Positions 23,305 to 34,458 of a stretch of 64,000 nucleotides of DNA are shown in pieces (the stretch's first letter is position 1; the number at the start of each line of letters is the position of its first letter). Under the pieces are notes generated by a model, which was given only the letters and a program-made list of their open reading frames with translations, did not search any database and had not been told where the DNA came from. This stretch comes from Grammothele lineata (taxonomy: Eukaryota > Basidiomycota > Agaricomycetes > Polyporales > Polyporaceae): positions 930,001 through 994,000 of the forward strand of contig NDFF03000370.1 in the NCBI GenBank assembly GCA_002150815.3, in the 5' to 3' direction. The position numbers and the translations under genes are program-made.

Positions 23305-24984
23305 ATGGTCGCCTCGATCTCTGATATCCCTATTGAACTCTTCTACGCTATCATCGCTTATATTGAGCCGGATGACCTCCTGTCCTCAACCATTTCCCTC
23401 AGCCGTGCACTGCCAAGGAATCCAGTGCCAACCTACCACCTCTATGAAGACATTCGGCTGAAGCATAGAAGACAGGTCATTCAGCTTTACCTGCGCCTCA
23501 GGAATGCACCTGAATATGCCGCCCGCGTGCGCGCTCTCTCGCTCGAATCCTGGACGGTGGATGCCGACGGTTTCGTGAATCTAATGGCACTCCTACCTTC
23601 GGTGGTCCGGTTGAGCATTTTCGTCGGGCCAGACTTCGCGCCCGAACATTTAGAGGAAGTATTTCAGCGGCCCAAGCCTTCTTTACGGGAGTTATCGCTC
23701 CGATTTTGACCATAGTGAGTCCTACACATTGCCGGGTTTTCTCTATACTCACGTTGTGCGTCTCCTAGCGTTCAACGGGCCACATATTACACATTCTTAG
23801 CGGTATGTCCTCATACATATAAGTCGTAGAGCTGTATACCTCATATATCGCAGGGTACATACTTCGACTCCACTCTAATGGCCCTAGCTCGATGGCCGCC
23901 GCAGCCGTTGCCAACGCTATCTGTGGTACAAGATCCTCTTGATTCAAGCTTAGCTCCTACGAGCTTTGCGCAGCCCCTTGTATTCCATACTCTTGCACCC
24001 CTTGGCACACTCAGCGCCTCATCCACATGCCGTGAACTCAAGCATTTCCGCCTCCGAGTGCCTGCACGCCGTGTATGCCACCACCTCCATGCTCTCCCAC
24101 GATCCCTGCCATCCCTGGAGCTCCTCGACATGTCGACCAGCAACGTGAGCTCCAGAGATCTCGAAGCGCTCCTCGGCCGTCTACCGCACATTCAAACACT
24201 GGTTTTAGACGGGTGTCCGATCGTCAGCCAGCGGACGGATATCGCCCTCGAAGCCGGCGACCCTTTTCAGCAGTGGGCGGAGCTCGGCCAGGCACTCGCG
24301 CTAGCGGGCGTGAATCGCGCCTCGGAGCGCGAAAGGAGGCTCAAGGATTGGATAGAACACTATTATGCGATAATCAACGACGAGGCGGATACCAGCGTTG
24401 GTAAGAAGAAAGGCCGACGTGGCCGCAAGGGTCTCGCGACTGCGACGATCTCCCTACGCACGCCCGAGTCGAAGCATGTCGAGGAGAAGAACTTCACGAT
24501 TCCTCGCGAACGCATTCCACGCAGCGACGAGCGGGTACGTGTCCTCCCGGCGCCCCCCGCACTGTATTCGGTCGCGACAGGCCTCCCTGGGGGCGGGACC
24601 CCCGAGATGCACGCCGAGGCGCAGGAGGCGTTCGAGCGAGGATGGGCTGCGGGCATCGCGCGTATCTCATCCATCCGCCTCATGCGCCTGGCAAGCTTCC
24701 GAAATGGTTCTGCGAGGATTGTTCGTTTTGCGGATGTCGGGTCTCCCGAGTGGGTGGAGGTGGGGGAGCACGGAGAGCAGGGCTTGGCAGGCCTGGTCGA
24801 CGTGCAAGATGAAGCTGCTTTTGCGTTAGACCTGGCAGGTGAAGAGGGGGATGCACGTGGAAGGGCCGGGACCGCAGCTGATCAGTGTCCGTTGCTGTGC
24901 CTCGCGGGTCCTGGTCGGGAGGAGGTGCATGTGGAAGGGTGCGGTCATCGGCTAGGCTGGAACGTCTTCAAGGACGACGTATGA
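23305..24984 (+). pseudogene. F-box/LRR-like gene with an in-frame TGA
   Basis: Exons 23305-23714, 23769-23802 and 23854-24984 join in phase (410, 34 and 1131 nt) to 525 codons, with GTGAGT and GTATGT donors. Codon 135, at 23707-23709, is TGA. Read through, the junction gives LSLRF-stop-PYVQRATYYTFLAGTYF, and the frame continues without another stop to 24984. The N-terminus is F-box-like (ISDIPIELFYAIIAYIEPDD). Later parts carry leucine-rich segments (SLPSLELLDMSTSNVSSRD, LLGRLPHIQTLVLDGCP) and a Lys-rich loop (KKKGRRGRKG). The stop looks like a single C-to-T change of CGA (Arg) in a CpG. The gene may be a young pseudogene, a null allele, a base-call error or a read-through gene. I call it broken because translation would otherwise end at 134 residues. 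Confidence 0.72.
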
Positions 24985-26238
24985 CGACGATTAGAGACTA
25001 CTTTAAGGCTTTGATCATTTGTAGAATACAAGCGGCAAAGTCACTGTTGTAGCGTTAGCATAGATCGGCGAAACTAGGTGCTTGATCTTCATTGATTTAC
25101 AGTAGCTCCATGCATAGGATTACTCCGAGATACCTCACCTATATGTCAGTGTCTATTATCGATCGGCCAATATTTCGTTAACCACGGTGACTCATGTCTC
25201 ACCTCGAGCGCTCAAGACTAGTTTCAACAACACCATTCCGAGGAGTACCGGACTGGGGCACCTCAACTGGCGTGAACGCCGACGGATGCTCGTGGGGTCA
25301 TGCGATGCCATAGTGAAAACGGTCGGCTAGAGATGGAAGAAGCGTAAAGCCACGCGGCTGTTCGTCAGGTGAGAAGACGGAAACCATGCGCGTCCGGTAC
25401 AGAAGCGATGGGAGAGCACCGGCGGCACACTTCGCGGCCCAAAGACGCCCGAGAGACGCGTGGACAGGAGCCTCAGACGCCGGCATTGTCGTTTGTCCGC
25501 AAAAGCCATGTTGTCGGCAACCTCTGCTAGCTCCGTCTGGATGCCCGCTCGCTGACGCGGTCACCGCTCGACAACGTGCTAATTACTCTTATCTGTCCCC
25601 GAGCCATGCACGTCCACCTCTTGTCGCGCTTGCCAAGACCAATGTTAAAGGCACTCGCCCCCTCCCTTTCTTCGCTGCCGCTACTCGAATCCAGCTCAAG
25701 TCGTCAGCATTGCTATCTCCTCTGGCTTAGGCACTTGATTGACTTGGGTCTGGAATGCCTCAGTCTTAATGTGTATTGTTACGTTCATAACTGTGAAGCG
25801 ATCCCAATTCACCCGCACCTGCGCTGACACTTCCTTTAGACTCCTTGACCAGCCTTGCTTCTATATGGTCGAGAAGTTATTGCCATGGGGTATCGTTGCC
25901 GGCGCGCCAGTTCTTCGCTATTGAATACAGTGGCATTGATCCCGGCACATACATTTCGATCACCATCTGGTAACATGGAGGGGGGATATTTCTGCCGACA
26001 TGCCCATTCCACACTGGTTTCCATCACGCGCATCTTGGTCTTGGCATCCCGTCCTGCTCGTCCTCTACATGTGTCTCCTACCTGGTATCGCTCAACTGTA
26101 GCACAAGCTCTATGGACCTGGCTGTGGCGCCGGCACGGCTACTCTAGATAATCCCCAGGTATAAAGACCACCTTTCGGCCGCTTTGACCGCATCGTTCAA
26201 CGGTCCTCTGTCGCGCCACCCTCCTGAGCTTCGACGCC
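24985..26238. other. Intergenic region upstream of the M35 protease
   Basis: About 1.25 kb with no convincing open frame. It ends in the promoter of the secreted protease. Nothing else recognised. Confidence 0.5.
26160..26165 (+). promoter_or_regulatory. TATA box of the M35 protease gene
   Basis: TATAAA lies 74-79 nt upstream of the ATG at 26239, in the context GGTATAAAGACC. The short distance implies a 5' UTR of roughly 40 nt, as expected for a strongly transcribed secreted-enzyme gene. Confidence 0.65.
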
Positions 26239-27463
26239 ATGTTCTCGTCCTCCCTCCGCGCTACTCTCATCGCCCTCGCGGCCTCCGCGGTTGCTGTCTC
26301 CGCTACCCCCAGCTTGTCCCTCAAGGTCTCTGGCGCTGAGGCGGTCGATGGTGTCGAGAACCTCAAGGTCTCCACCACCATCACCAACACTGGTGACGAG
26401 ACCCTCAAGCTCATTAACGACCCTCGCGGCGCTCTGAATGCACTCCCGGCCAACACCTTCGCCATCACCACCGACGCTGGCGAGAGCCCAGCGTTCATCG
26501 GTGCGAAGGTCAAGTACGGCCTCGAGAAGGCTGCGACGGGCGACTCTCTGACTGTCCTTGCCCCCGGCGCATCCTTCACGGTCACACACGATCGTAAGTC
26601 GGCCCACCTTCGTCGGATTAACAAGCGTTTGCTTGACAACCGTTCTCCAGTTTCGGCCGCCTACAACTTCACTAACACCGGCGAGGGCAAGTACACCGTG
26701 GAGGCTTCCAACCTCTTCCACTACGTCGACCCGGAGACCAGCACGCCCGTTGCGATCCGTGCCGAGGTTGAGCCGCACGTCGCTTCCCTCACTGGCACGC
26801 TCGCTGTCGCGAAGTCGAACCTCGCCAAGCGCGCCTCCTACGTGAGCTGCTCTTCGTCGCGCCAGACTGCGCTCGTCTCCGCCGCCTCGGCTGCGCAGAC
26901 ATACGCTTCCAATGCGTACTCGTACGTGTTCTACCCTTCCTAGCTGGACGGCAGAGCCACTCTGACACTATCGCCGTCTCCAGCTACCTGAGCAGCCACA
27001 CCTCGTCCACGACGCGCTACACGACCTGGTTCGGCACTTACACCAGCTCGCGCCACAGCACCGTCTTGAGCCACTTCTCGAAGATTAGCGGCAACGACTT
27101 CTCGTCGTTCACCTACGACTGCTCGTGCACTGACTCGGACACGTACGCGTACGTTTACGCCGACGATTTCGGCTACATCACCCTCTGTGGCGCTTTCTGG
27201 GACGCGCCCACCACCGGCACCGACTCGCGCGGCGGCACCCTCATCCACGAGGTGCATTCCTTCTATTTCACTTCTTTACACCCTCGGATGCTGATGCCCG
27301 CACGCGTACCTAGTCCTCCCACTTCACCGCCAACGGCGGCACCGACGACCACGTCTACGGCCAGACGAACGCGAAGGCGCTCGCATCGAGCAACCCTACC
27401 CAGGCGATTGATAACGCCGACAACCACGAGTACTTCGCGGAGAACAACCCTTCGCTCTCTTAA
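26239..27463 (+). CDS. Secreted M35 metalloendopeptidase, peptidyl-Lys (LysN) type
   Basis: Four exons (26239-26593, 26651-26921, 26984-27251, 27314-27463) give 347 residues. The protein has a signal peptide ([13 protein letters not shown]), a pro-domain with an Ig-like deuterolysin fold, and a Lys-Arg at residues 178-179 that would release a mature enzyme of about 168 residues, the size of Grifola LysN (GfMEP). The catalytic zinc site is H297-E298-S-S-H301 followed by GGTDDHVYG, where Asp310 is the third ligand of the aspzincin clan. The third intron falls exactly between E298 and S299, so the unspliced sequence hides the motif. The family cleaves on the N-terminal side of lysine. Extracellular nutrition is the probable role. 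It converges with the sphingomyelinase-like gene. Confidence 0.95.
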
Positions 27464-28111
27464 GCGCGTTTATCGGTACGGTGTCCGCGCTTATGCTTAT
27501 GTTGGTTTGGTTATGCGACGGGCGGATGTTGTACAACAAAATGTAAAACATGGAATTATACCACGTTTTATCATTTCACGTGGCCTTTGGATGAGTTCAT
27601 CTTCCCTCAGTATACTACACGTTAGCACTTCAGCTGAACTGAGCATGAAGAACAAAAAAGGCTGTGGGGCGCCTTGTTGGTAAGGAAGATTCCTCGTGCA
27701 TGTGCATGACCATGTAATCTACGTGGCGCCATCATAGTCCGTTACGTTCTGTCGAGCTCCAGCCCGACGCAGGACTCTCGTGTCCCCAGAACCAATTTCT
27801 TCGACGCTCATAACTTCAGAACATACGTAACACGCTCGGTCCATTCGGGAAGAATGCTGGACCAAGACCTCGGACACCCCTCCCCCCACACCCGGCCCTG
27901 CACCCGTTCCATGCGTACCGCAACCAAGACCATCCAGAACATCAACCTTCTCCGGTCGAAGGAGTCACCTGGGAGCGTCGGTCAGCCATTCGCGTCTCAG
28001 GCACTCAGAAACCCTGCCTGCCGAGTGCGGCATCCCCGCTCCTCACGCACGGCGAAACGAAGCTAGCGGCGGCATAGGCCCGAGGACAGAGACGGCAGGA
28101 GCTCAACACAC
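27464..28111. other. Convergent intergenic region
   Basis: 650 bp between the M35 stop and the stop of the opposite-strand phosphodiesterase. It contains AT-rich 3' UTR-like DNA at 27530-27620. No gene seen. Confidence 0.5.
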
Positions 28112-31100
28112 TCACTGCACGGAGCCGAAGCCGGTCGGGCAGTTCTGCTTCGCGATCGGCGCGCTGCCGCTGCGGATGTAGCAGATCTTTGCCGTCGCGC
28201 ACTCGCCGGTGCACGACGCGGTGCGCACGGAGCTCTTCCCCTGGAAGGTGTTGAACACCTGCACATGGCCAGGCGTCAGCGCAGTCTTCGTGGGCCTGTG
28301 TGAGCGAGAGCACGCACCGAGACTAAAGTCGAGTTCGCCTCCATGGCTGCGGCGTGGGCGTCAAGGAAAGCGGAGGAGTGAAATGGAACGGTGAGCTCAT
28401 GCGGACCCGGGCGGGGATGGGGCGTGGGCTGGCGCACCTTCCGTAACATGATGCCACCAGGTCGCGTTGAGTGGGTCGTTGGGACCCCAGCCAGTGATAG
28501 TCGCGCCGTACGCGTCGCGGGTGTTGTACTCGTACTCGTATGTGGGTCCGAGCTCCGTCTGGGAGTCCAGGCCAGAGAACGAGTTGACGTCACTCTTCCA
28601 GCTGCATCGGCGCGGGGAAAAAGGCGAGCGCGTGAGTGTGGATCACCAGCGCTTCGAGAGGAGGAGGGCGCGACCGAGGCCAGGACGTGCCACCCCCGAA
28701 CTTTAGTCACTCACGTGTGGGCGTCGAGAATCTCGAATGTCTATTCCATGGGACATGCCGTAAGTAAAAAATCTAGAAAAGAGGTGGATTGTGGAGAGCG
28801 CATACCGCAGAGTCGACCTCGTACACACGGAAGCCGGAGTTCAAGTTGGTCAACGGGGTGATCGAAGGCCCAATCTGACAAGAATTCAGTACGGAATCCC
28901 ACCCTACGTCAAACATGATCTCACCCATCCGATGGCGAGCGCAGTGTCGGCGCTGATAGTAGTGGCGTTGTTGGCGTAGTAGATCTGAGGGTCCAGTCAT
29001 TATGGCGCAGGTTCGGGGGTTGGCCCACCAGGAGAGCATACCATCAGCTGATCCTCGTGGGTGTGTCCGAAGAAGACCGCTATGGAATTGAGTGGATCAG
29101 CTTCCCAGTCTCCAGTCGCTAGCATAGGCGGCAGAGAATGTACCCTTGATGACATGTGGAGAGAAACGGTCGACGCTGCGAAGATGTCATGAGCATGGTT
29201 TTGACAGAAAAACATCACCACCGACGTCACATACATCTGGTAGACTAGAGGAAGCCCCGCGTGCGTCAGTTCACAGGCTAGAACAACTAATTTGTCACTC
29301 ACAGAGATCGGTAGGGTTCAGCAGTGGGTTAGTACCATCCCAGCCCGTCAGGACGTGACCCAGAATCCACACTTATGCACGTTTCAGCAATGGCCCGTAC
29401 CCTAAAAATATGATCCTACCGGCGTCGCCCGCGTCCTCCGCGGACTGCAGCTCGTCTGTAAGGAAACGCAGCATCCCGGATACGTCCGGGTTGGTCATGT
29501 TGAAGTAGTTGAAGTAGTTGGCGCTGCTCTTGCGTCAAACGACCCTCGCACGAGACACGCGCCGGATACCACTCACCTATACCCTGATGGACACGAGTCA
29601 GCTGGACAGAAGGGTGAAGAAAGGGTAAAGGTGACGTACACAAGTCCGTGTTCAGTGTGATTACGCGCAAGCCATCCTGCCGGCGAACCATGTAACCCGC
29701 GTAGTGTGCACGAGCGAGGTCAACAGCCGACTGAGGGATCCAACCCTCGTGTTCCCACAAAGCGGCGACGTGATCGTAGTTCCTGCACTCAAGGGTTGGT
29801 CAGTATTAGCGTCTGTAACACTGTACACCAGGACCAACCAGCTGAACTGCTCTGCAAGCTGTCCACCCAGGGCATGGGGGGCGTCCTGAGCTCTGAATGG
29901 AGAATGTCAGAGAGGGCAAGGTCAAACGATTGCCGCGCAAGTCACTTCTACTCACTGATTGTAAGAGTCGTGGTTCCCCAGTGCAGCATATACCGGTCCA
30001 GAGCCCAGAAGTCTCTTGAACAGATCATAGACGATAGTCTGAATCATTTATATCAGTACCCAGTTCCAACCTTTTCTACGTGAGACTGACCTCGGTGTAC
30101 AACACGTAGTCTCTAGTATACACTCAGTAACATGGTATGTCAAGCTTCGCTTCAACAGAGAAAACTACCTGGAAAGTTGGTTCTCGGAGTCATGCGATAC
30201 GAGGTCTCCAGTGTAGAGGGTAAAATCAAAGCCAGTCTTATCGGTTCCTGCGAGCACAGGAATCGACGACAGAGCTGCTGCTACTAGTGATATGGGGGAG
30301 TCACTTTAAAGGATATTGAGCTTGACAAGCATCATAGTTCACACAAACAAGCGTACCAGAGATAAGCGCCGAAGCGAGGAGCAGGGAAGACGACTTGGTT
30401 CGGGCTCTCCGTGTTGTGATTATTCTCACGGCAACAAAGCCCGGACGTGCAGTTGGCTTCTGCACCGTTCGCATAGCCTGTAAAAGCGCTTAGAAGGGGC
30501 CAAGTCTGCACAAAACGCGACTGACGAGGGTCGATGTGGAGGTCGGAGAGGTGCAAGATCTTGAGACGTTTGCCCGACGGCTGCTTGGGCGTCGGAAGAG
30601 GATCGGGCTTCGGCTTCGCGAACCAGCCGGTGAGGTTCAGCGGCGTCGTCGGCGGGAGAGGGCACAGGCCCGAGACGAAGTGTTGGCACAGCATCTGTTT
30701 TAGCGCACACCACCCATTAGCCCTCCGTTTGGCGCTTCGAACGAGAAGTTTGTTACCTGCCCATCGAGTCCTCCGACATCGGCATTAGCCACGACCTGTG
30801 TGATGACCGTGCCGATGGTCTCGACGCCAAAGGCGGTCGCGCAGTCCTTGTTGAAACCGAAGTGGTCGCAGAGACGCACAGCGAGCGTAGGGCCCTGCTC
30901 GGGCGCGGCGAGCGCGAGGAACTTGCCGACCTCGAGCGCAGCCTGGCAACGTTGGCAGTTGTCCGCGCCGAAGACGGGATTGGCCGCGATGGAGAGCACC
31001 TGCGCGTACGCGGCCTCGAGCAATTGCGACGAAGACGCCTTGGGCGGTAGTACGTGAGGGTCCTTGGTGTCGTTCTACCAGCACCGCACCAGTCGATCCA

Positions 31101-31481
31101 GGTCCCGTCAGCTTCGATCCCTGTTGGATCGACGGACGTGACGCACCTTCGGTATCGTGGCAGGGTTCGTTAGATCGAGCGGGTATGTCTTGTGCTATAT
31201 GCGGATCGAACCATAGTAAGCTCGGATATGGTTCATCCTGAATCGCTTATGGAGGAAATACTCGCCGAGATGGGGTCAGAAATGACTGGCTGAGGCTGGG
31301 CTGACGTTGCTGTGGGAGAGTTGAAATAGTGTTTGTACAGCGACGTGGGGAATGCCCCCGGGGCCGTGACCGCGGACGGCCCGAACGACTCTACGCTGAC
31401 CGGATCCGCGACCGACGCGGGGACGGAGAACACGACTGCGGATGCGGCGGCAGCGACACCCAAGAGCCTGCGCGACAGCAT
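28112..31481 (-). CDS. Acid sphingomyelinase-like phosphodiesterase (saposin B plus metallophosphatase)
   Basis: Highly spliced, with at least ten introns. Start at the ATG at 31481 (LLGVAAAASAVVFSV signal peptide); an in-frame ATG at 31520 would lengthen it by 13 residues. A saposin-B domain follows (NCQRCQAALEVGKFLALAAP, CDHFGFNKDCA, LCQHFVSGLCPLP). The calcineurin-like phosphoesterase core carries all metal-site blocks in order: SDLHID, TGDLVSHD, LGNHDSYN, ILGHVLTGWD and FGHTHEDQ. The C-terminal part is Cys-containing (SCTGECATAKICYI) and ends at GFGSVQ. The architecture equals that of acid sphingomyelinase and its fungal homologues: secreted or vacuolar, zinc-dependent, cleaving a phosphodiester head group. 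The actual substrate cannot be told from sequence. It converges with the M35 protease gene. Confidence 0.92.
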
Positions 31482-32783
31482 GGCGGCGGTGACAAGGGAT
31501 GTAAAGACCGTTTGGTCCATCGGACGCGTCGGCGTTGGGTGGGCTTTAAAGGAGACTGAGGACTGCAATATTTAGCCCAGGCTCACGTTCGCGCGTGCCC
31601 CGAGCTTTGACGCGGCAGGCGCGTTCGTGATGGCGGGCGGCGGTCCGTGTCGAACGTGCGTGGCTGCGACGAGTTCGGCGCGCCTTCGCGGCCAGGGACA
31701 ACTCTGGCAGATTAGAGTCACTCAGCGCAGTCGGCCGCGCGGATGCCGTCATACAACGGCGCGCCGCGAAGACGGCTTGGGAAGAAGCTTGACGGGTTTT
31801 GTGGGCGCTGCATAGGTCGTCAGGCCTCTCGAGCTTGACTAGGATATCCCGGCCACGTTTCTGCAACTTCTTACTGGAGGCGGACTGCTCTACAAGTATG
31901 AGTTTCATGCGTTTTCACTGTGACATCGCTCCCAGAGAAGGCTGTAACGTGCGTGGCGGAAAGCTGGAAATCGATTCGGCCTTGAAGCGGAGAAGGAGAT
32001 GGAACTAACGAACGCACGTCACCGTGTCCGAGACTCCGAGACTCCGTCGCCACCGTCGATCGACGTTCGCCAGCGCTTGCACGTCGCCGTGATCCAGATG
32101 GTCTGGACCACTCCTGTGACATGCTGCCTCCGAGGCTCATTAACGGCCGTCACAGAAACATCCCGGTCACACAGGGCCTGGACTCCCGAGGCCATAGCGA
32201 ACGAACAGCTTAAAAGCGGACAACGCGGCATCGCCGCCAATCTCCCTCTCCTCCCCCCTCGCGCCTAGGGTGAATCACGTGTGTACATACTCGTGTTTGA
32301 TACACACTGGCAATCCACATCAATTACATACTCGAGATATCGGCGGCATATCCTGGCGTCGCCTTCAGATGAATGGTGAAAGACGAATATCATACTAGCG
32401 GTGGGTGGTTTGTCTACTGTGAAATACTGACGGACGGAATATACAATACAGAAGCGCGGACGGCGAGAGATTCGACGATGACAGCAGATGGTATGGCAGA
32501 GAGCGAGGGTGACAGTTGGAACGATGATGGGTAGATGGTAAGTGTAGAAAGAGCCATGATAAATGGAGCACCTATAGGAGAGAGAAGGGTCGTCGGAAGC
32601 ATCGCCCAAGGCACTTTGCCCCCGAGGGTTCCTGGCAGCATGCAGGACGACGTTTGGGTCTGTGGGAGACGTCGGTAAGTGACTCGACGAGCCCATGCGA
32701 TACAAACTGACCTATCCCGGTGTACCAGGAACCACATCACCCTTTCCCGCCTATATCCTCCCTTTTCTTCCAAAGACAAGAAT
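31482..32783. other. Intergenic region upstream of the phosphodiesterase gene
   Basis: About 1.3 kb. A TTTAAA on the minus strand near 31546 could be the TATA element of the phosphodiesterase gene. Short open frames on both strands look like chance. No repeats or RNA genes recognised. Confidence 0.45.
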
Positions 32784-33032
32784 TCAAGATCTGGTCGGCG
32801 CGTTTTCCTGGCGCTTCTGGCCGGACTGCGCAGCCGCGCCTGCTCGGCCGGCGGCAGCCTTGAGGCGCGCCTTCTCCTCGGCGATCCTCCTCGACTCCGT
32901 CCAGAGGCGGAGGGTATAGTCGTGGAGAGAGCGTGCATAGAGCACGAAGGGGTCTGCCTCTCCCGTCTGCGACTGGTGTTGGTGCTGGCCAGGAGCGGTG
33001 ACGGGGGTGGGGATGGACGAAGCCGCAAGCAT
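32784..33032 (-). CDS. Possible 82-residue protein, unknown
   Basis: A compact open frame starts at the ATG at 33032 (MLAASSIPTPVTAPG). After a His/Gln patch it has a helical, charged middle (ARSLHDYTLRLWTESRRIAE, EKARLKAAAGR) and a basic tail ending in NAPTRS. The middle segment looks far more protein-like than the two longer frames that overlap it, which are Arg/Pro/Ser-rich shadows. I know no family. No signal peptide or membrane helix is evident. A fungal small gene or the last exon of a longer one are both possible. Confidence 0.45.
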   Translation of the reverse strand: MLAASSIPTPVTAPGQHQHQSQTGEADPFVLYARSLHDYTLRLWTESRRIAEEKARLKAAAGRAGAAAQSGQKRQENAPTRS

Positions 33033-34458
33033 GACGACAATGAACGTTGGGCCGAACTCGGCGGAAGACACGCGCAGTAAGGGGATCGCGGGGACGAAAG
33101 CCGGAGACGGGACAGACGGCGAGGGCGTGCACAGGTACAGGCACAGGGGCGTAGACGGGGAGTCGGAGGCCTCTTGGAGAGAGCGCGGACGGCCGGAGTG
33201 GAATCAGGATGGGTATGAAATGACGACGGCCGAGGGAGGCAGAGGAGGATATAAGGGATGAGCACGGCACGGGCAGCCGCCGTGGACAGCGGGCTGCAGT
33301 GCGCGGCCGGGGGACAAAAACGAGGGTGCTTCTCGGTATGAAGACATCGCGACGCCGCAACGGCTCCATCGCCCTCGAGCTCCTCCCATTCCGCCCCGGC
33401 CCACACGCGGTGCCACGGGTCCTCGCCTCTGCCCTTGCCTCCCCCACCCGTCCTGCCGGCCCACTCTGCGCTTGCGCTCCCCAGCCCGCTCCGCCTCGCG
33501 TCGCCGCACCTGCCTCGCTCCCTCCCAGCTCCCTCTCACGCGCGCTCCTCTCGACGCGTCGTGCGAGCGTCGTCCCAGCTTGCCGGAGGAGGTTCCACTG
33601 GCCGTAACAGTCTCTGGAGCCGCGTCACGGAGGCAGCGTGCGCGCGCAAGCAGCTCCACCGCGCGAGCGCGATCGAGCTGATCATCGGGCACACGCCCGG
33701 CTGTGACCAGTGCCCCAGCTGTCAGCCCGGGCTGCAGCCCGCCACGCTCGCTCCCAAACCTGCGCAGCTCTGACGACCAGTGCGGCCCGTACACCGACGA
33801 CCCTCCTCGCCTCCGTCCGGCACTGCGCGCGTCCCGTGCACGCGCTAGGCCTCCGACGCTCGAGCGGCGGCGGCCAAGCCTTCTTCTGCGCTCAGGAAGC
33901 CGTCGCGTCCCCCCAGTTCCCTGCCGACCGGCATAAATGCTCGCCCCTCTCCACTATGAGGTCATCCGTCCTCGGACTTGGATCCGATCTCGATGTGTGC
34001 TGTGCCCCCGCGCTTTGTCTACGCCGCCGCCGAATGCTTTCTATCCATTCTATAGTTCATCATACTTGACGTCCTCCCCGTTGAATCGAGCTCTGTGGAA
34101 CGTACGCGTTTGTATTCATATGACGTGCACCGCCACAGCATGTCATATTCGAACGTCGCGTCCTATCACACGATACAGACGCCGACATAAGTTGACCCTG
34201 TCGACCCAATTAATGAATAGATTCCTATTTATCCGCTATCGTGTTGTGAATGATGGTGTAGAGTGAAGAACAGGTGAACGAGCGAGAACCGTCCACAGAA
34301 GACGTGGGCAATATGGATACATACAGACGTCTATGGCACAACAGTCTATACAACGACGGAAATCGACTCCAACGGAAGTTAGATCATGAAAGATGCGTCT
34401 TCTACCTCCGACCCATGGGGCATGGTGTTTCGCGGGATACGTCGTACGCGTACACGAA
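33033..34458. other. GC-rich intergenic region
   Basis: About 1.4 kb. The stretch 33300-33900 is very GC-rich, so it produces long spurious frames on both strands (Arg/Pro/Ala-rich). From 33950 it becomes AT-richer towards the 3' end of the NAGS gene. No gene supported. Confidence 0.45.

Noticed and set aside
32414..33447. Two long minus-strand frames (330 and 236 codons)
   Set aside because: They overlap in different frames, are Arg/Pro/Ser-rich from high GC content, and hide the more protein-like 82-codon frame.
33204..33794. A 196-codon minus-strand frame in GC-rich DNA
   Set aside because: Composition-driven; no domain, no splice context, overlaps plus-strand frames of equal length.
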